Shown: positions 31,795-40,497, counted from the first letter of the stretch. The stretch: 48,417 nt of DNA from Actinomadura darangshiensis (GCF_004349235.1 NZ_SMKY01000035.1:1-48417); one strand, 5' to 3'. Made by a program: numbers and translations. Notes: generated from the sequence alone by a model not told the origin.

Positions 31795-32280
31795 TCATCG
31801 GGGCCAGAACTCGTCGGACGGTGGAGCCTCCCCATTGGAGATCGAACCGCCGGCCGCGTCGACTTCGGCCCACACGCGGGTGCCGCCGGACACGAGGAGG
31901 CACCCGAACTCGGCGGCGGGCAGGTCGAGATCAGTGAGATCGCCCAGTCGGCTCTCGTAATCCGCCGGTTCCGAGAATTGGTGGAAGACCTCGACCCGGA
32001 CGTACCGCTTCTCTTTCCTGCGGACGAGTCGGATCATGACCTCCAGCTCATCGGACCGGCCCGCGGCCTGCGCGATGCGCACCGCCTTTCCGGCCAGTTC
32101 ACCGACAACGACCTGCGCCGTTACGATAACGCGGTAGTTCCGTATGGCCCAGCCCGTGAGGGCTGCGCGCAGGAGCCCCTCGGCGGCGCGCACCAGTCCG
32201 AGCGTGGGATCGTGCAAAAGGACGTACCAAGCCGCTTCGTCCACCGGCGGGATCGAGGTCGTACCAGGGATCTTGTTCAT
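31795..32280 (-). CDS. Degenerate RsbW-like HATPase, possible anti-sigma partner
   Basis: A 161-residue protein with the length and layout of actinobacterial anti-sigma/anti-anti-sigma HATPase proteins: a helix LGLVRAAEGLLRAALTGWAI, an N-box-like helix VVVGELAGKAVRIA (58-71) and a C-terminal GCLLVSGGTRVWAEV block. The essential Asn of the N-box (usually ELVTNAVRH) is replaced by Lys65 and no DxGxG motif is visible, so ATP binding and kinase activity are probably lost. The gene follows the sigma factor gene by 57 bp on the same strand, which suggests that it binds that sigma factor or another regulator as a pure binding protein (inference). ATG start at 32280 with AAAAGGGAA upstream. Confidence 0.55.
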   Translation of the reverse strand: MNKIPGTTSIPPVDEAAWYVLLHDPTLGLVRAAEGLLRAALTGWAIRNYRVIVTAQVVVGELAGKAVRIAQAAGRSDELEVMIRLVRRKEKRYVRVEVFHQFSEPADYESRLGDLTDLDLPAAEFGCLLVSGGTRVWAEVDAAGGSISNGEAPPSDEFWPR

Positions 32281-32337
32281 GCGAATTCCCTTTTCTTCAT
32301 GGCATGTAACGGCGGGGTGTCCCTGGCAGCGATCCGG

Positions 32338-33231
32338 TCATACCGCGTCGGCGACGGGCTCGTTGAGTTTGGCGAGCGCCTTCTGCTGGATTTGCCGCAC
32401 CCCTTCGCGAGACAACCCGAGTTGTTCACCGATGATGCGCAGCGGCTGCTCCTCCTCGCCGCCCAGGCCGAACCGTCGCGTCAGCACATAGAGCTCACGG
32501 TCGTCGAGCCTCGGCAGCCCGTAACGGGCAAGGGCGCGCAGGTGGAACCGCAGTTGCACCTGCTCCTCGATACTCGAGGACGGATCGGCCAGCCGGTCCT
32601 CCCAGGGGACCACGCCCTCACCTTGGTTTCCGATCGGCGCGTGGAGGCTTTCCAAGCGGGGCGCGTCCAGGACGCGGTGCACTTGTGCGATCGTCACTCC
32701 GGCCCGTCGGGCGATCTCGGCGTAGTCCGGGACGGCGTCCGCGCCGGCTATCTCCAGAAGGGCCCGTTCGGCGGCGAGGATGATCGGGCGCTTCTCGAAG
32801 TCGCTGAGGTTGAGGTTGGGGTGGTCGGCATCACGTACGGCCCGCAGGACTTCCCGCTGGATCGGCCTGAACGCCCAGCTGGCGAACGAGCCCCGGGCGG
32901 GGTCGTACGAGCAGATGGCCCACAGCAGGCCGACCTTGCCGGCGCTCTGGAAGTCCTCGCTGTGCTCACTCGACCGTGAGGTGAACATGGCGACGTACCG
33001 GCGCACAAGCCCGTAATTGGCGACCATGATCTCGGAGGTGAGGTCATCCAGTTCCCGTTTGTCCCGCCGCAAGGCGAGCTCCGACACTTCGTCGATTTCG
33101 CCGGTCTCCGCCTTGGCCCGCAGCACGGCTATCCGGTCCAAGAGTTCTATGCGTCGAGCAAAGTATTCCTCGTTCCGGTCGTGGGACTGCGTGGCGGGGC
33201 GTCCGTCGCCGGTCGGTTGCACGATGTCCAT
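32338..33231 (-). CDS. Sigma-70 family sigma factor (non-ECF, with regions 2-4)
   Basis: A 297-residue sigma factor. Region 2 is seen in IMVANYGLVRRYVAMF, EDFQSAGKVGLLWAICSYDP and GSFASWAFRPIQREVLRAV; region 3 in DYAEIARRAGVTIAQVHRVL; region 4 in LDDRELYVLTRRFGLGGEEE and the HTH IIGEQLGLSREGVRQIQQKA. The region-4 sequence is close to primary-type factors, placing it with group 2/3 factors rather than ECF. An acidic/helical 80-residue N-terminus precedes region 2. It heads a two-gene operon with the HATPase-like protein. The 568 bp upstream hold no gene. Confidence 0.85.
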   Translation of the reverse strand: MDIVQPTGDGRPATQSHDRNEEYFARRIELLDRIAVLRAKAETGEIDEVSELALRRDKRELDDLTSEIMVANYGLVRRYVAMFTSRSSEHSEDFQSAGKVGLLWAICSYDPARGSFASWAFRPIQREVLRAVRDADHPNLNLSDFEKRPIILAAERALLEIAGADAVPDYAEIARRAGVTIAQVHRVLDAPRLESLHAPIGNQGEGVVPWEDRLADPSSSIEEQVQLRFHLRALARYGLPRLDDRELYVLTRRFGLGGEEEQPLRIIGEQLGLSREGVRQIQQKALAKLNEPVADAV

Positions 33232-33799
33232 CTCTCTCCCTGGCGAGCTTCGATGCGACGATGCCCAAGATCGCGCGGCTCAGAAAGAGGCCGTTGACAG
33301 GCCGGTGACGGTGTTCGGCGCACGGGAGCGGCCGTCCTCGTCACCCCTTGAAGAGGCGGGAGCAGCCGACTGCCCAGGTGAGCACCCGAAGATCGTTTGC
33401 ACGCTCCCGGCCAGCGGACGGTGGCGAGATGCAATTCCGTTGACAAAACATTGATCACTGGTGGGCATCGCATTGATTCGCCGGTGTCCTCCCAGTGCAC
33501 TTGTGGTGTGCAAGGTGGGGCTAATCGTCCGGAATAGAGCGGCGGCGGGTTGCCGATTCGCGAGCGGACGGACTCTAGAAGACGAGCGGGAAGTGCCTGA
33601 TGTCCTGGTGATGGCAGGCGGCATCACGCGCGTCCGCGAGACGAGAGGAAACCGATACGGTGCGAACGATCCTCAGCGATCCGGGGCCCAGGTCCCCACT
33701 CGGCGGGACGCCCATGGACGCCGCCGTCCCGCGGACGGTATCCGGTCAGTTCGCGGCGGTGCGGACCGCTGCGGCCGAGCGCTGAGGTACAAAGGTCCG
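33232..33799. other. 568-bp divergent intergenic region
   Basis: This region separates the divergent sigma factor gene from the unknown gene at 33800. A consensus -35 hexamer TTGACA stands at 33440-33445 in an AT-richer patch, but no good -10 box follows at 17 or 18 bp (GGGCAT), so a promoter is only possible. No coding frame with family resemblance was found. It could hold the leader of either gene. Confidence 0.4.
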
Positions 33800-34555
33800 A
33801 TGGGTTTCACGTTCGTCCACTCACAGGCGGGGGTGCCGCCCAGCCGGGTGGAGGATCTGGCCAGCGGCGACGGCACGGCAGTGGACCGGCATCCGCTGGT
33901 CGTCGCGGGTCAGGCCCTGACCTGGCAGACGACGTTCACGAGTGGCTCCGCCACCGCGGTTCCGGTGTCCGGCGCCTCCGCGGTGGTCTTCAACCACGAT
34001 GACGGGACAGGCCAGGGCCGCTGGAACCGCCGTTTCGCCCGAGGATTCGCCCACCGCATGGCGGGCGAGCTCACCATCGCGTCCGTCACGGTCGGGCTCC
34101 TCGACGAGACGGCCGGCGCGGAGGCCGACGAGGACGCGGAGATGCTCGGCTCGGCCGTTGACGGGCTCGCCAGGCTGCTCACGGATCTTGAGGATTCGCA
34201 GGCACCGGAGGAGTCCGCCGACCGGATCGTGGCCGATGCGCTCAGCACCCACGCCGCGCTGATGGGCCCCCTCATCGAACAGCGGGTCACCGTGCGGCAA
34301 CGGGATGAGTTCACCGTCCACACCGTACGTTCGGTCTCCGCCGACCTGCGGGGCCCCGCTCTCGAACGACTGCGCGCACGTGTCGGCCTGCCCTGGCCCG
34401 CGCGCGTCGAGAACGGGGTCGGCGTCGACCTCGGGCTGGCCCGCTGGTGCACGACCATGCAGGTCAACGGCCACCAGATGTGGTCCCGGTTGGAGGAGGG
34501 CACCGCCCTGGTCACCGACCTGTGGCTGCGGAGTCCCCCGGAGCCGCGGGAATGA
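33800..34555 (+). CDS. Protein of unknown function
   Basis: A 251-residue soluble protein that I do not recognise. It starts MGFTFVHSQAGVPPSRVEDL and has an acidic middle part (DETAGAEADEDAEML) and an acidic C-terminal end (RLEEGTALVTDLW). No membrane helix, signal peptide, or known metal or nucleotide motif is visible. ATG 33800 is preceded by AAAGG; the frame continues upstream with low-complexity residues that look non-coding. Its 3' end overlaps the convergent response-regulator gene by 44 bp. Confidence 0.55.
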   Translation: MGFTFVHSQAGVPPSRVEDLASGDGTAVDRHPLVVAGQALTWQTTFTSGSATAVPVSGASAVVFNHDDGTGQGRWNRRFARGFAHRMAGELTIASVTVGLLDETAGAEADEDAEMLGSAVDGLARLLTDLEDSQAPEESADRIVADALSTHAALMGPLIEQRVTVRQRDEFTVHTVRSVSADLRGPALERLRARVGLPWPARVENGVGVDLGLARWCTTMQVNGHQMWSRLEEGTALVTDLWLRSPPEPRE

Positions 34556-35222
34556 GATACCCGTAACCCGTCTGGGTCATGATCAGGCCATCGCCCAGCT
34601 TGCGGCGCAACCGGGAGATGTGCTCGGCGAGTGTCCGCGAGATGCCCCGGCTGGTGCCCCACACGTGCAGCATGAGCTCCTCCTTGGACACCGCACGGCC
34701 CCGGTTGATCGCCAAGAACTCCAGGACGGCGTACTCCATGGGCGCCAACCGCACCGGCACTCCGTTATCGAACACCTGGCGTGCGGCGAGATCGATCATT
34801 ATGGGCGGGAACTCCAGCTGGTCCGCACGCGGGTTCTCGGCCCGCTGGGACGTGCTCCCCGTACTGCGCCGCAGGACGGCCTCGATCCGTGCGAGCAGCA
34901 CCTCCGGGTCGAAGGGCTTGGCGATGTAGTCGTCCCCGCCGAGCCGCAGACCGAGAGCCTGGTCGTGCACTTCGGTCCGGACGGTCAGCAGGATCACGGG
35001 TACGTCGTTCCCCTCCTCGCGGAGCTGGAGGACGAGGGACAGGCCGTTGACGTCCGGGAGGTTCACGTCCAGCAGGGCGATGTCGATGTCGCCGCGATGC
35101 AGCACATGGCGGGCCAGCTCCCCGTTGGGCACCGACTCCACCGAATGGTTGTGCCTGCGCAGAAGGCTTCCCACGACCTTCACAAGCCGTGCGTCGTCAT
35201 CGACCACCAGCACCCGTGCCAC
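34512..35222 (-). CDS. OmpR/PhoB-family response regulator
   Basis: A 236-residue two-domain regulator. The receiver has the acidic triad DDD at 8-10, phospho-acceptor Asp52 in LLDVNLP, Thr80 and Lys102 in AKPFD. The winged-helix DNA-binding domain occupies residues 140-225 (VRLAPMEYAVLEFLAINRGR, ELMLHVWG, HISRLRRKLGDG, TQTGYGYLI). It has no kinase gene directly beside it; the PAS histidine kinase at 35787-37904 is the nearest candidate. ATG at 35222. The last ~15 codons overlap the unknown gene on the other strand. Confidence 0.9.
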   Translation of the reverse strand: MARVLVVDDDARLVKVVGSLLRRHNHSVESVPNGELARHVLHRGDIDIALLDVNLPDVNGLSLVLQLREEGNDVPVILLTVRTEVHDQALGLRLGGDDYIAKPFDPEVLLARIEAVLRRSTGSTSQRAENPRADQLEFPPIMIDLAARQVFDNGVPVRLAPMEYAVLEFLAINRGRAVSKEELMLHVWGTSRGISRTLAEHISRLRRKLGDGLIMTQTGYGYLIPAAPGDSAATGR

Positions 35223-35422
35223 AACTCCATGTTATCGAAAAGACACCAGCCAAAACCGGACATAAGCCGAAGTGGTGGACTGGCGTTCACCCCCGCGCAC
35301 ATGATCGTCCTCCGCTCGGGCACCGCGCGGGTCCGAGGGACGGCGGGGCCGGAGGGCGCTGGTACCCTCCCTCGCAACGTCTCCAGCGATATCGCGGTTG
35401 TCCCCCGACCGGAAGGGCGAAC

Positions 35423-35779
35423 ATGCGGGTGCTGATCGTCGAGGATTCTCGGGTCGGGCAACTGCTCTGCACGGTCCTGGAACGCGATGGGCATGAGCCG
35501 GTCCTGGCCGGGGACGGCGCCACCGGATGGCGTGAGGTCACCGGAGCCGACCCTCCGCAGATGCTGATCCTCGACCGGATGCTGCCGGACATGGACGGTG
35601 CCGATCTACTGACCCGGCTCCGCCGTGACACGCGTACCGCGGCGTTGCCCGTCCTCATGCTGACGGCGGCCGCCCGCGCCTCCCGCGACCTCGACGACGG
35701 GGTGCTGACCCGGGTCCTCGGCAAGCCTTTCGACCTCGTGGAGCTGCGGCGGGTTCTGTCCGAGCTGGCCGGAAACTAG
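35423..35779 (+). CDS. Stand-alone receiver (CheY-like) protein
   Basis: A 118-residue single receiver domain: VLIVEDSRVGQLLC with the acidic pair, phospho-acceptor Asp51 in LILDRMLPDMDG, Thr81 and Lys101 in GKPFD. No output domain is present. ATG 35423 follows GGAAGGG at good spacing; the frame is open further upstream, but this is not domain sequence. It ends 7 bp from the convergent histidine-kinase gene, which suggests that it may take phosphate from this kinase (inference). Confidence 0.85.
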   Translation: MRVLIVEDSRVGQLLCTVLERDGHEPVLAGDGATGWREVTGADPPQMLILDRMLPDMDGADLLTRLRRDTRTAALPVLMLTAAARASRDLDDGVLTRVLGKPFDLVELRRVLSELAGN

Positions 35780-35786
35780 TCAGCGA

Positions 35787-37904
35787 TCACAGCGGGGGCC
35801 CGTGGCCGGAAGGACGGTCTCCCTCCTCCCGGCCGTGGTCTCCGTGGTCGGTGGGCGCGAGGGGAATCCACAGGTCCGCCTGAAGACCTCCGGCCGGCGC
35901 GGACCCCAGTTCGATCCGGCCTTGCATGGCGGTCATCATCACCTCGGCGATGTGCAGGCCCATCCCCGATCCGGGTAGGTCCTGTGCGTCGGCCGACCGA
36001 TAATACGGCCGCAGGACCAGCCGGCGTTCGTCGTCCGGAATCCCCGGCCCCTCGTCCGAAACGCTGATCACAGCGTGGTCGCCGTCCTTGCGCAGAGTAA
36101 TGGTGATCTTGCCTTCGGGGGCGTACTTCTCGGCGTTGCCCAGCAGCAGGAGCAGGCACTGCCGCAACCGGACCGGATCGCCGAGCACGATCATCTCAGG
36201 CGGCACGAGCATGGTCGTGCGGACGGTCACCGACGGAACGCCCTGCAGGGTCCGCCGGAGCAGCGGTGGCAGGTCGACGGGCTCGCGCGCGGGGGTGAGG
36301 CGAGCGGCCGGGTCCTCGCCGAGGATCAGGACGAGGTCGGCTATGACGTGGTGCATCATCTCCACGGCGTCGGTGATGGCCGTCAGCGAGGCCGTCTCGC
36401 GTTCACCGACCGACGCCGTGCCGAGCAGCTGGGCATGACCGCTGATGCTGGTGAGCGGGCCGTGCAACTCGTGATGGACCGAAACCAGGAGCAGGTGCCG
36501 CATGTACTCCAGTTGACGATTCGCGGACTTGTCCACGAATACCGCGGTCAGCAGTCCCGATGTGCCGACATCATCCGGAGCCGAGGAGGAGATCTCGACC
36601 CATAGGGAACGGTCCGCCGACGTGGTCAGCTGGGCGCTGCCGTCCACCCCGTCCATGAGTCTGACCGCCGAGCCGTTCTCGTCGGTCAGGGTGAACAGGT
36701 CCGCGGGCCGCCGGAAGAGCGCATCGGCGGTACGCGTGCCGGTCAGGTCCGCCATCGCGGCGTTCCAGACCACGACCTGACCGGAGGGGTCCAGGGCCAG
36801 GATGGCGACGCCGGACTGATCGATGGCCGCGCTGAGCCTGGAACGTTCGCCCTCAAGGTCGTGGGCGGCCCAGACGTTGGCCCAGAAGGCCCCCAGCGCA
36901 CGGCCTGTGCTGGTCACCGCTCCACCCAGCATGCCGGCGACCGTCCAGCGCGCCAGATACCAGCCGCTCCAGCGTGTCCAGCCGAGCAGCAGGTACCCGG
37001 CGTCACGTCCGTCCGGAGCGAGCAGCGGAACGTGGACACCCGCGCGCCAGCCGGCCGGCAGCGCCTCCCGCCGAATCGTCTCGGGACGCTCGCCGCCCGC
37101 CGGCCGCGTGAACCCACGCTGACCGTCGGCCCACCCTTCCCGCCGGACGCCGCCATCGGCGGACGCCTCGACCAGCACCACCCCGGACGGCAGCGACATG
37201 TGCAGCCACACCAGGTCGGACCCAATGATCGGCTGCAGGCCCTCGACGAACGAGACCAGATCCTCGACGGTCGTCCGATGCGCCGCGATCAGGCCGGGCA
37301 GCCGGAGCAGCTGTCGCGCGGTGGCCGGCGTGCTCTCCCTGCTCGGCAGGACTCTGGTGTCCAGGTAGTACGCCAGGACGGGCATCACGGCCAGCAGCCC
37401 CCACACCGGCTCCCCGCCGCGCAGCGCCTTCAGCATCAGCACCGCGAACACGACGGCGCAGCTCGCCCTGGCCAGCCCCTCGCCGATCAATGTCGACCGC
37501 ACGGACCGGCTCAAGACGGTCTCGATCGCCAGCGCGCCGGCGACAAGGACACCGATCTGGGCGGTGCTCGGCGCCGAAGAGGGCAGGCCCATGGAACCGG
37601 CCAGGACGCCGGCGATCAACAGCGCGAGCATCGTGCCGATCATGTCGGCCGTGGACCATCGCAGGGGTCGGCGTGGGACCAGCACCTTGCTCAGCAGCAC
37701 TGCCCCGACCCCCGCCAACACCACGGGGATGCTCTCTGACAGGCAGAAGGCCAGCGGTGCCACGAAGGCCACGACCGAGGCCATCCCGGACGTGGGAGGG
37801 GGTGGACCGGGCCTTGACCTGGGTCGCTGGTCGGGAGAATCTCCTGATGCCCGGTGCGGGGGTGAGGACTGATGGATGGGCCGGTAGAAACCTGCCACAG
37901 TCAT
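35787..37904 (-). CDS. Membrane PAS-domain sensor histidine kinase
   Basis: A 705-residue kinase. The N-terminal quarter holds several hydrophobic helices (VVAFVAPLAFCLSESIPVVL, GTMLALLIAGVLAGSMGL and others), then a GAF-like section, a PAS domain (AIDQSGVAILALDPSGQVVV, WNAAMADLTG), the HisKA phospho-site VSVHHELHGPLTSI with His478 before Glu, and a HATPase with LLLLGNAEKYAPEG, VSDEGPGIP and GSGMGLHIAEVM. The frame continues upstream to 38210, but ATG 37904 is chosen because GGAAAG precedes it and the upstream residues are Cys/Arg-rich and unlike a protein. Partner candidates are the receiver at 35423 and the OmpR-type regulator at 34512. Confidence 0.85.
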   Translation of the reverse strand: MTVAGFYRPIHQSSPPHRASGDSPDQRPRSRPGPPPPTSGMASVVAFVAPLAFCLSESIPVVLAGVGAVLLSKVLVPRRPLRWSTADMIGTMLALLIAGVLAGSMGLPSSAPSTAQIGVLVAGALAIETVLSRSVRSTLIGEGLARASCAVVFAVLMLKALRGGEPVWGLLAVMPVLAYYLDTRVLPSRESTPATARQLLRLPGLIAAHRTTVEDLVSFVEGLQPIIGSDLVWLHMSLPSGVVLVEASADGGVRREGWADGQRGFTRPAGGERPETIRREALPAGWRAGVHVPLLAPDGRDAGYLLLGWTRWSGWYLARWTVAGMLGGAVTSTGRALGAFWANVWAAHDLEGERSRLSAAIDQSGVAILALDPSGQVVVWNAAMADLTGTRTADALFRRPADLFTLTDENGSAVRLMDGVDGSAQLTTSADRSLWVEISSSAPDDVGTSGLLTAVFVDKSANRQLEYMRHLLLVSVHHELHGPLTSISGHAQLLGTASVGERETASLTAITDAVEMMHHVIADLVLILGEDPAARLTPAREPVDLPPLLRRTLQGVPSVTVRTTMLVPPEMIVLGDPVRLRQCLLLLLGNAEKYAPEGKITITLRKDGDHAVISVSDEGPGIPDDERRLVLRPYYRSADAQDLPGSGMGLHIAEVMMTAMQGRIELGSAPAGGLQADLWIPLAPTDHGDHGREEGDRPSGHGPPL

Positions 37905-38367
37905 CTTCCTGCTTTCCAGGGTCTTTTGTGTCAACGCTCGGTGACTCGCATCCGCTGCCACGTCAGTGACGGCACGCCACTCCGCAGATGTTCGTCCGCA
38001 GTTGCACGCGGGGTCATGGCCCCGACCGTCCGGGCAAGGGCAAAGACCGCAAGTGCCGTCGGCCACCGGCACCCAGGAACATTCAGACCGGCGGTGGGGC
38101 GCCGTACAGGCGTAGGCGTCGCGGCGGTCGCGCTGCCTGAACGCCTGCAGAAACGTTCCGGCGGTCACCGCGGCTTCATTCTCGTCATCGTGGACCTTCC
38201 CCAACGTCAATGCAGATCACCCTGTTATTGTCCGCACGCCCGGATCCGGTTCCCTGTAGGTCAGAGCCGGTGAAAGATCGACGATCCGACCATCGGCCAC
38301 GGTGCACGCCGGCAGGTTCAGCCGGCTCGTCGGCCTCTGTCACCACCGGCTCAGGCGGCCGGTCCTC
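37905..38367. other. 463-bp region without a supported gene
   Basis: Upstream of the histidine kinase lies a stretch where a long minus-strand frame is open but the translation is rich in Cys, Arg and His with no recognisable fold. No repeat, RNA gene or strong promoter was seen. The kinase promoter should be here. Confidence 0.4.
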
Positions 38368-38696
38368 CTACGACGAGTCCGGAAGGGCCGAGGTAACCGG
38401 TACGGCCGCCAGGAGCAGCCGTCGGTGGACCCGACCTCCGACCGGCGCGGCGCGACAAGCGGTCACGCGACGAGCAGGAGCACTCTGATCGCCAGCATCA
38501 CCGCTGCGGTTGCCCCTTGGCCATGTCGCGCAGGGTATTGACGGGCGGCCGGGCCTGGAAGCTGCGGCCCTCGGCCGGCGTGCCCGGGTATGCCGAAGCC
38601 GACTGCTGCCTGTGGCGCCCAGAAGACGCGTACGCAGATGAAGATGCTGCCTACGCCGATCAGTCCGGCGAGCACGTTGGTGACGCTGGTGAGCAT
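38368..38696 (-). pseudogene. DUF4267-like small membrane protein, frameshifted
   Basis: From ATG 38696 the frame reads SVTNVLAGLIGVGSIFICVR then VFWAPQAAVGFGIPG, which fits the start of DUF4267 membrane proteins. After that the plausible reading moves to another frame (TPAEGRSFQARPPVNTLRDM ending at AKG), back again (AVMLAIRVLLLVA) and possibly to a third (HRRLLLAAVPVTSALPDSS). At least two indels are needed, so the gene is broken. DUF4267 genes often sit beside a TetR repressor, as here, where the TetR gene is divergent across two operators. The remnant may still be transcribed from the shared promoter region. Confidence 0.55.
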
Positions 38697-38731
38697 GGCC
38701 TGTTTCCCCTTCTTGGCGACGGCGCATTATC

Positions 38732-38742
38732 TAGCAGCGCTA
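38732..38742. promoter_or_regulatory. TetR-type operator 1, TAGC-N3-GCTA
   Basis: TAGCAGCGCTA is a perfect palindrome around a 3-base centre, with one further C and G pair outside (CTAGC...GCTAG). It lies in the AT-richer gap between the TetR gene and the DUF4267 pseudogene. The same palindrome with another centre recurs exactly 50 bp away. Confidence 0.65.
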
Positions 38743-38781
38743 GCTGATGTAGCGACGTTAATCTATCGTCGACAGAATGTC

Positions 38782-38792
38782 TAGCGTTGCTA
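38782..38792. promoter_or_regulatory. TetR-type operator 2, TAGC-N3-GCTA
   Basis: TAGCGTTGCTA repeats the arms of operator 1. It lies just ahead of ATG 38804, so binding of the repressor here would block its own transcription start or elongation. It also supports the choice of 38804 rather than 38777 as the start of the TetR gene, because the operator would otherwise be inside the coding region. Confidence 0.65.
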
Positions 38793-38803
38793 TGATGCCA
38801 CCC

Positions 38804-39397
38804 ATGTCCGCCATCAGCGAGCGCCGCGAACGTGAACGCGCCCACCGTCATCAGCTGATCATCACGGTCGCGCGCGAACTCGCGGAGACCGAAGGCTGGG
38901 AGGCCGTGACGACACGACGGCTGGCCGAACGCGTCGAGTACAGCCAGCCGGTGCTGTACAGCCACTTCGACGGCAAGGACGCCATCATGCGCGCCGTCGC
39001 CCTGGACGGCTTCGATGAACTCGCCGCAGGCATGCGCCACGCACGGCAGGACGCCGTCGAGCCCGCACACGCCCTACGTGCCGTCTGCAACGCCTACCTG
39101 GAGTTCGCGACCGAGCGACCTGTCCTGTACCAGGGCATGTTCGTCCTGCCCACCGATCTGAAGTTCGGGAGTGCCGAGACACCGCCCCCGCTGCGGGCCG
39201 TTTTCGACGAGTTCGTCTACTGCTTCCGCCCGGACAACGAGCGACGCGAACTGTTCGCCGAAGTCACCTGGAGCGCGTTGCACGGCATAGCGGTCCTGTC
39301 GGACAGCGGCCGCCTCCCCCCGGACGAGGAACGCCTCGACTTCCTCATCACCCAGATCGCCGCCACCCCGACGCGGTCATCCGAGCAGGACCACTAG
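38804..39397 (+). CDS. TetR-family transcriptional repressor
   Basis: A 197-residue regulator. The HTH is VTTRRLAERVEYSQPVLYSH followed by FDGKDAI, close to the TetR subgroup with a WHG-type C-terminal ligand domain (VCNAYLEFATERPVLYQGMF). An in-frame ATG at 38777 would add nine residues, but then the second palindromic operator would be coding, so 38804 is favoured. By the arrangement it represses itself and the divergent DUF4267 gene. As that gene is broken, the repressor may now control only itself. The ligand is unknown. Confidence 0.85.
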   Translation: MSAISERRERERAHRHQLIITVARELAETEGWEAVTTRRLAERVEYSQPVLYSHFDGKDAIMRAVALDGFDELAAGMRHARQDAVEPAHALRAVCNAYLEFATERPVLYQGMFVLPTDLKFGSAETPPPLRAVFDEFVYCFRPDNERRELFAEVTWSALHGIAVLSDSGRLPPDEERLDFLITQIAATPTRSSEQDH

Positions 39398-39467
39398 AGC
39401 GGGCCGAACCGGGTCGCGGGCGACGTCGTGGCTGACAGGAGGGACGCCGTCCGGGCCATCGTCAAGG

Positions 39468-39745
39468 TCACGTGAGGTCCTCGGTCCGGGAGGAGGGCAG
39501 CCACCGGTGCCCGAAGGGACATTCCACAAGTCCGTGCCGGCCTCCGCTGAAGTCGTCCTGGACCGGGGCCAGCGACCGGGCCCGGCCGCGACGGCTTTTG
39601 CTCGCACGGCCTCGGCGTCTCGACAGGCCAGGATGATCGAGGAGTCGAAGGCGGCTTGGTAGAAGTCCAGGCCGGGAGCGTCATGGACGGCGATCAGGGG
39701 TGTTCCGCTGCGGTACTGCGCTGGGACGTTCGTGTTGGTCTCCAT
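39468..39745 (-). pseudogene. VOC/PhnB-like protein remnant with internal deletion and frameshift
   Basis: From ATG 39745 the frame gives NVPAQYRSGTPLIAVHDAPG and LDFYQAAFDSS, the start of a PhnB-like VOC (glyoxalase-fold) protein, then jumps directly to CRDAEAVRAKAVAAG, which belongs near the end of the fold. In another frame the C-terminal signature follows as PVQDDFSGGRHGLVECPFGH and RWLPSSRTEDLT, ending at TGA 39468-39470. About half of the ~130-residue domain is missing and one frameshift is present, so the metal site cannot form. It lies directly after the AraC remnant, a frequent VOC-regulator pairing. Confidence 0.65.
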
Positions 39746-39755
39746 GTGCCGGACG

Positions 39756-40497
39756 CTATTCGGCAGTGGAGAGCACCGGATTGAACGAATGCGACATGCT
39801 GCGAACGCAGGGCGGGGAGCCGAGCGCGACAGCAGGGCACCGAGGCGTGGCCGACCGCAGGTTGGCGGCCAGTTCGCCGGGAGTGCGCTGAGCGAAGACG
39901 TGCACGTCGCGGCTGAGGTGGGCCTGGTCGCTGTACCCGGCTTGGGCGGCGATGTCGGCGAGCCCCTTGGCGGGGTCGGCGAGAAGGCCGAGCGTGCGCT
40001 CGGCTCCAGCCGATCCGTCCGGCCAGCGCGGCGCAGAGGTGGCTCCGGCACTGGTCTTGAGCCGTTGCCACGCCCACCGCAGCGCGGGATCCGGCGCCGG
40101 GCCGGCGGTGGAGAGGGCGGTGAGGGTGGTGTTCAGGATCTCGAAACGCGCCGTCCAACCGGATGCGACGGCAAGCCGCTCGGCCAGGTCGGTGGCGAGG
40201 CCCGCAGCGGACTGAGCCGGATCGCGACCCCGTGCTGCAGCCCGCTGTGCTCGATGACCGCCACGCTGTCGTGCAGTGCCACGACCAGACAGGTGTAGCG
40301 CTCTCCTGCCGCGCCTCGGGGCAACCGCAGCGGGTGGAGCGGATCGCCGAAGGCCACGACCATGACCACGTCACTGGAGGGGATCTCGCGGCGCCGCACC
40401 GCGGTGGACAACCGCTCCCTGTACCCGACGTAGTCACCCACCGCGGCACTCGGCCCGTCGTGACCACCTCACTCAGCGAGGCCGGCGGCTGATCCAT
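39756..40497 (-). pseudogene. AraC-family regulator remnant, frameshifted
   Basis: Three frames together give an AraC-type protein. From 40497: MDQPPASLSEVVTTGRVPR. From about 40441: VGYRERLSTAVRRREIPSSD, VVMVVAFGDPLHPLRLPRG and HSGLQHGVAIRLSPL. From about 40210: AGLATDLAERLAVASGW, LRWAWQRLKTSAG and the second HTH GLADIAAQAGYSDQAHLSRD, then RTPGELAANL and a TAG at 39756-39758. Between LKTSAG and the second HTH the first HTH helix pair is missing (some 30-40 residues). Two frameshifts and a deletion in the DNA-binding domain show a dead regulator. Confidence 0.65.

Noticed and set aside
33440..33468. TTGACA box as a housekeeping promoter.
   Set aside because: No acceptable -10 hexamer is found at 16-18 bp, so it was not listed as a promoter.
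37905..38210. N-terminal extension of the PAS kinase to 38210.
   Set aside because: The residues are Cys/Arg/His-rich without a pattern, and ATG 37904 has a better ribosome-binding site.
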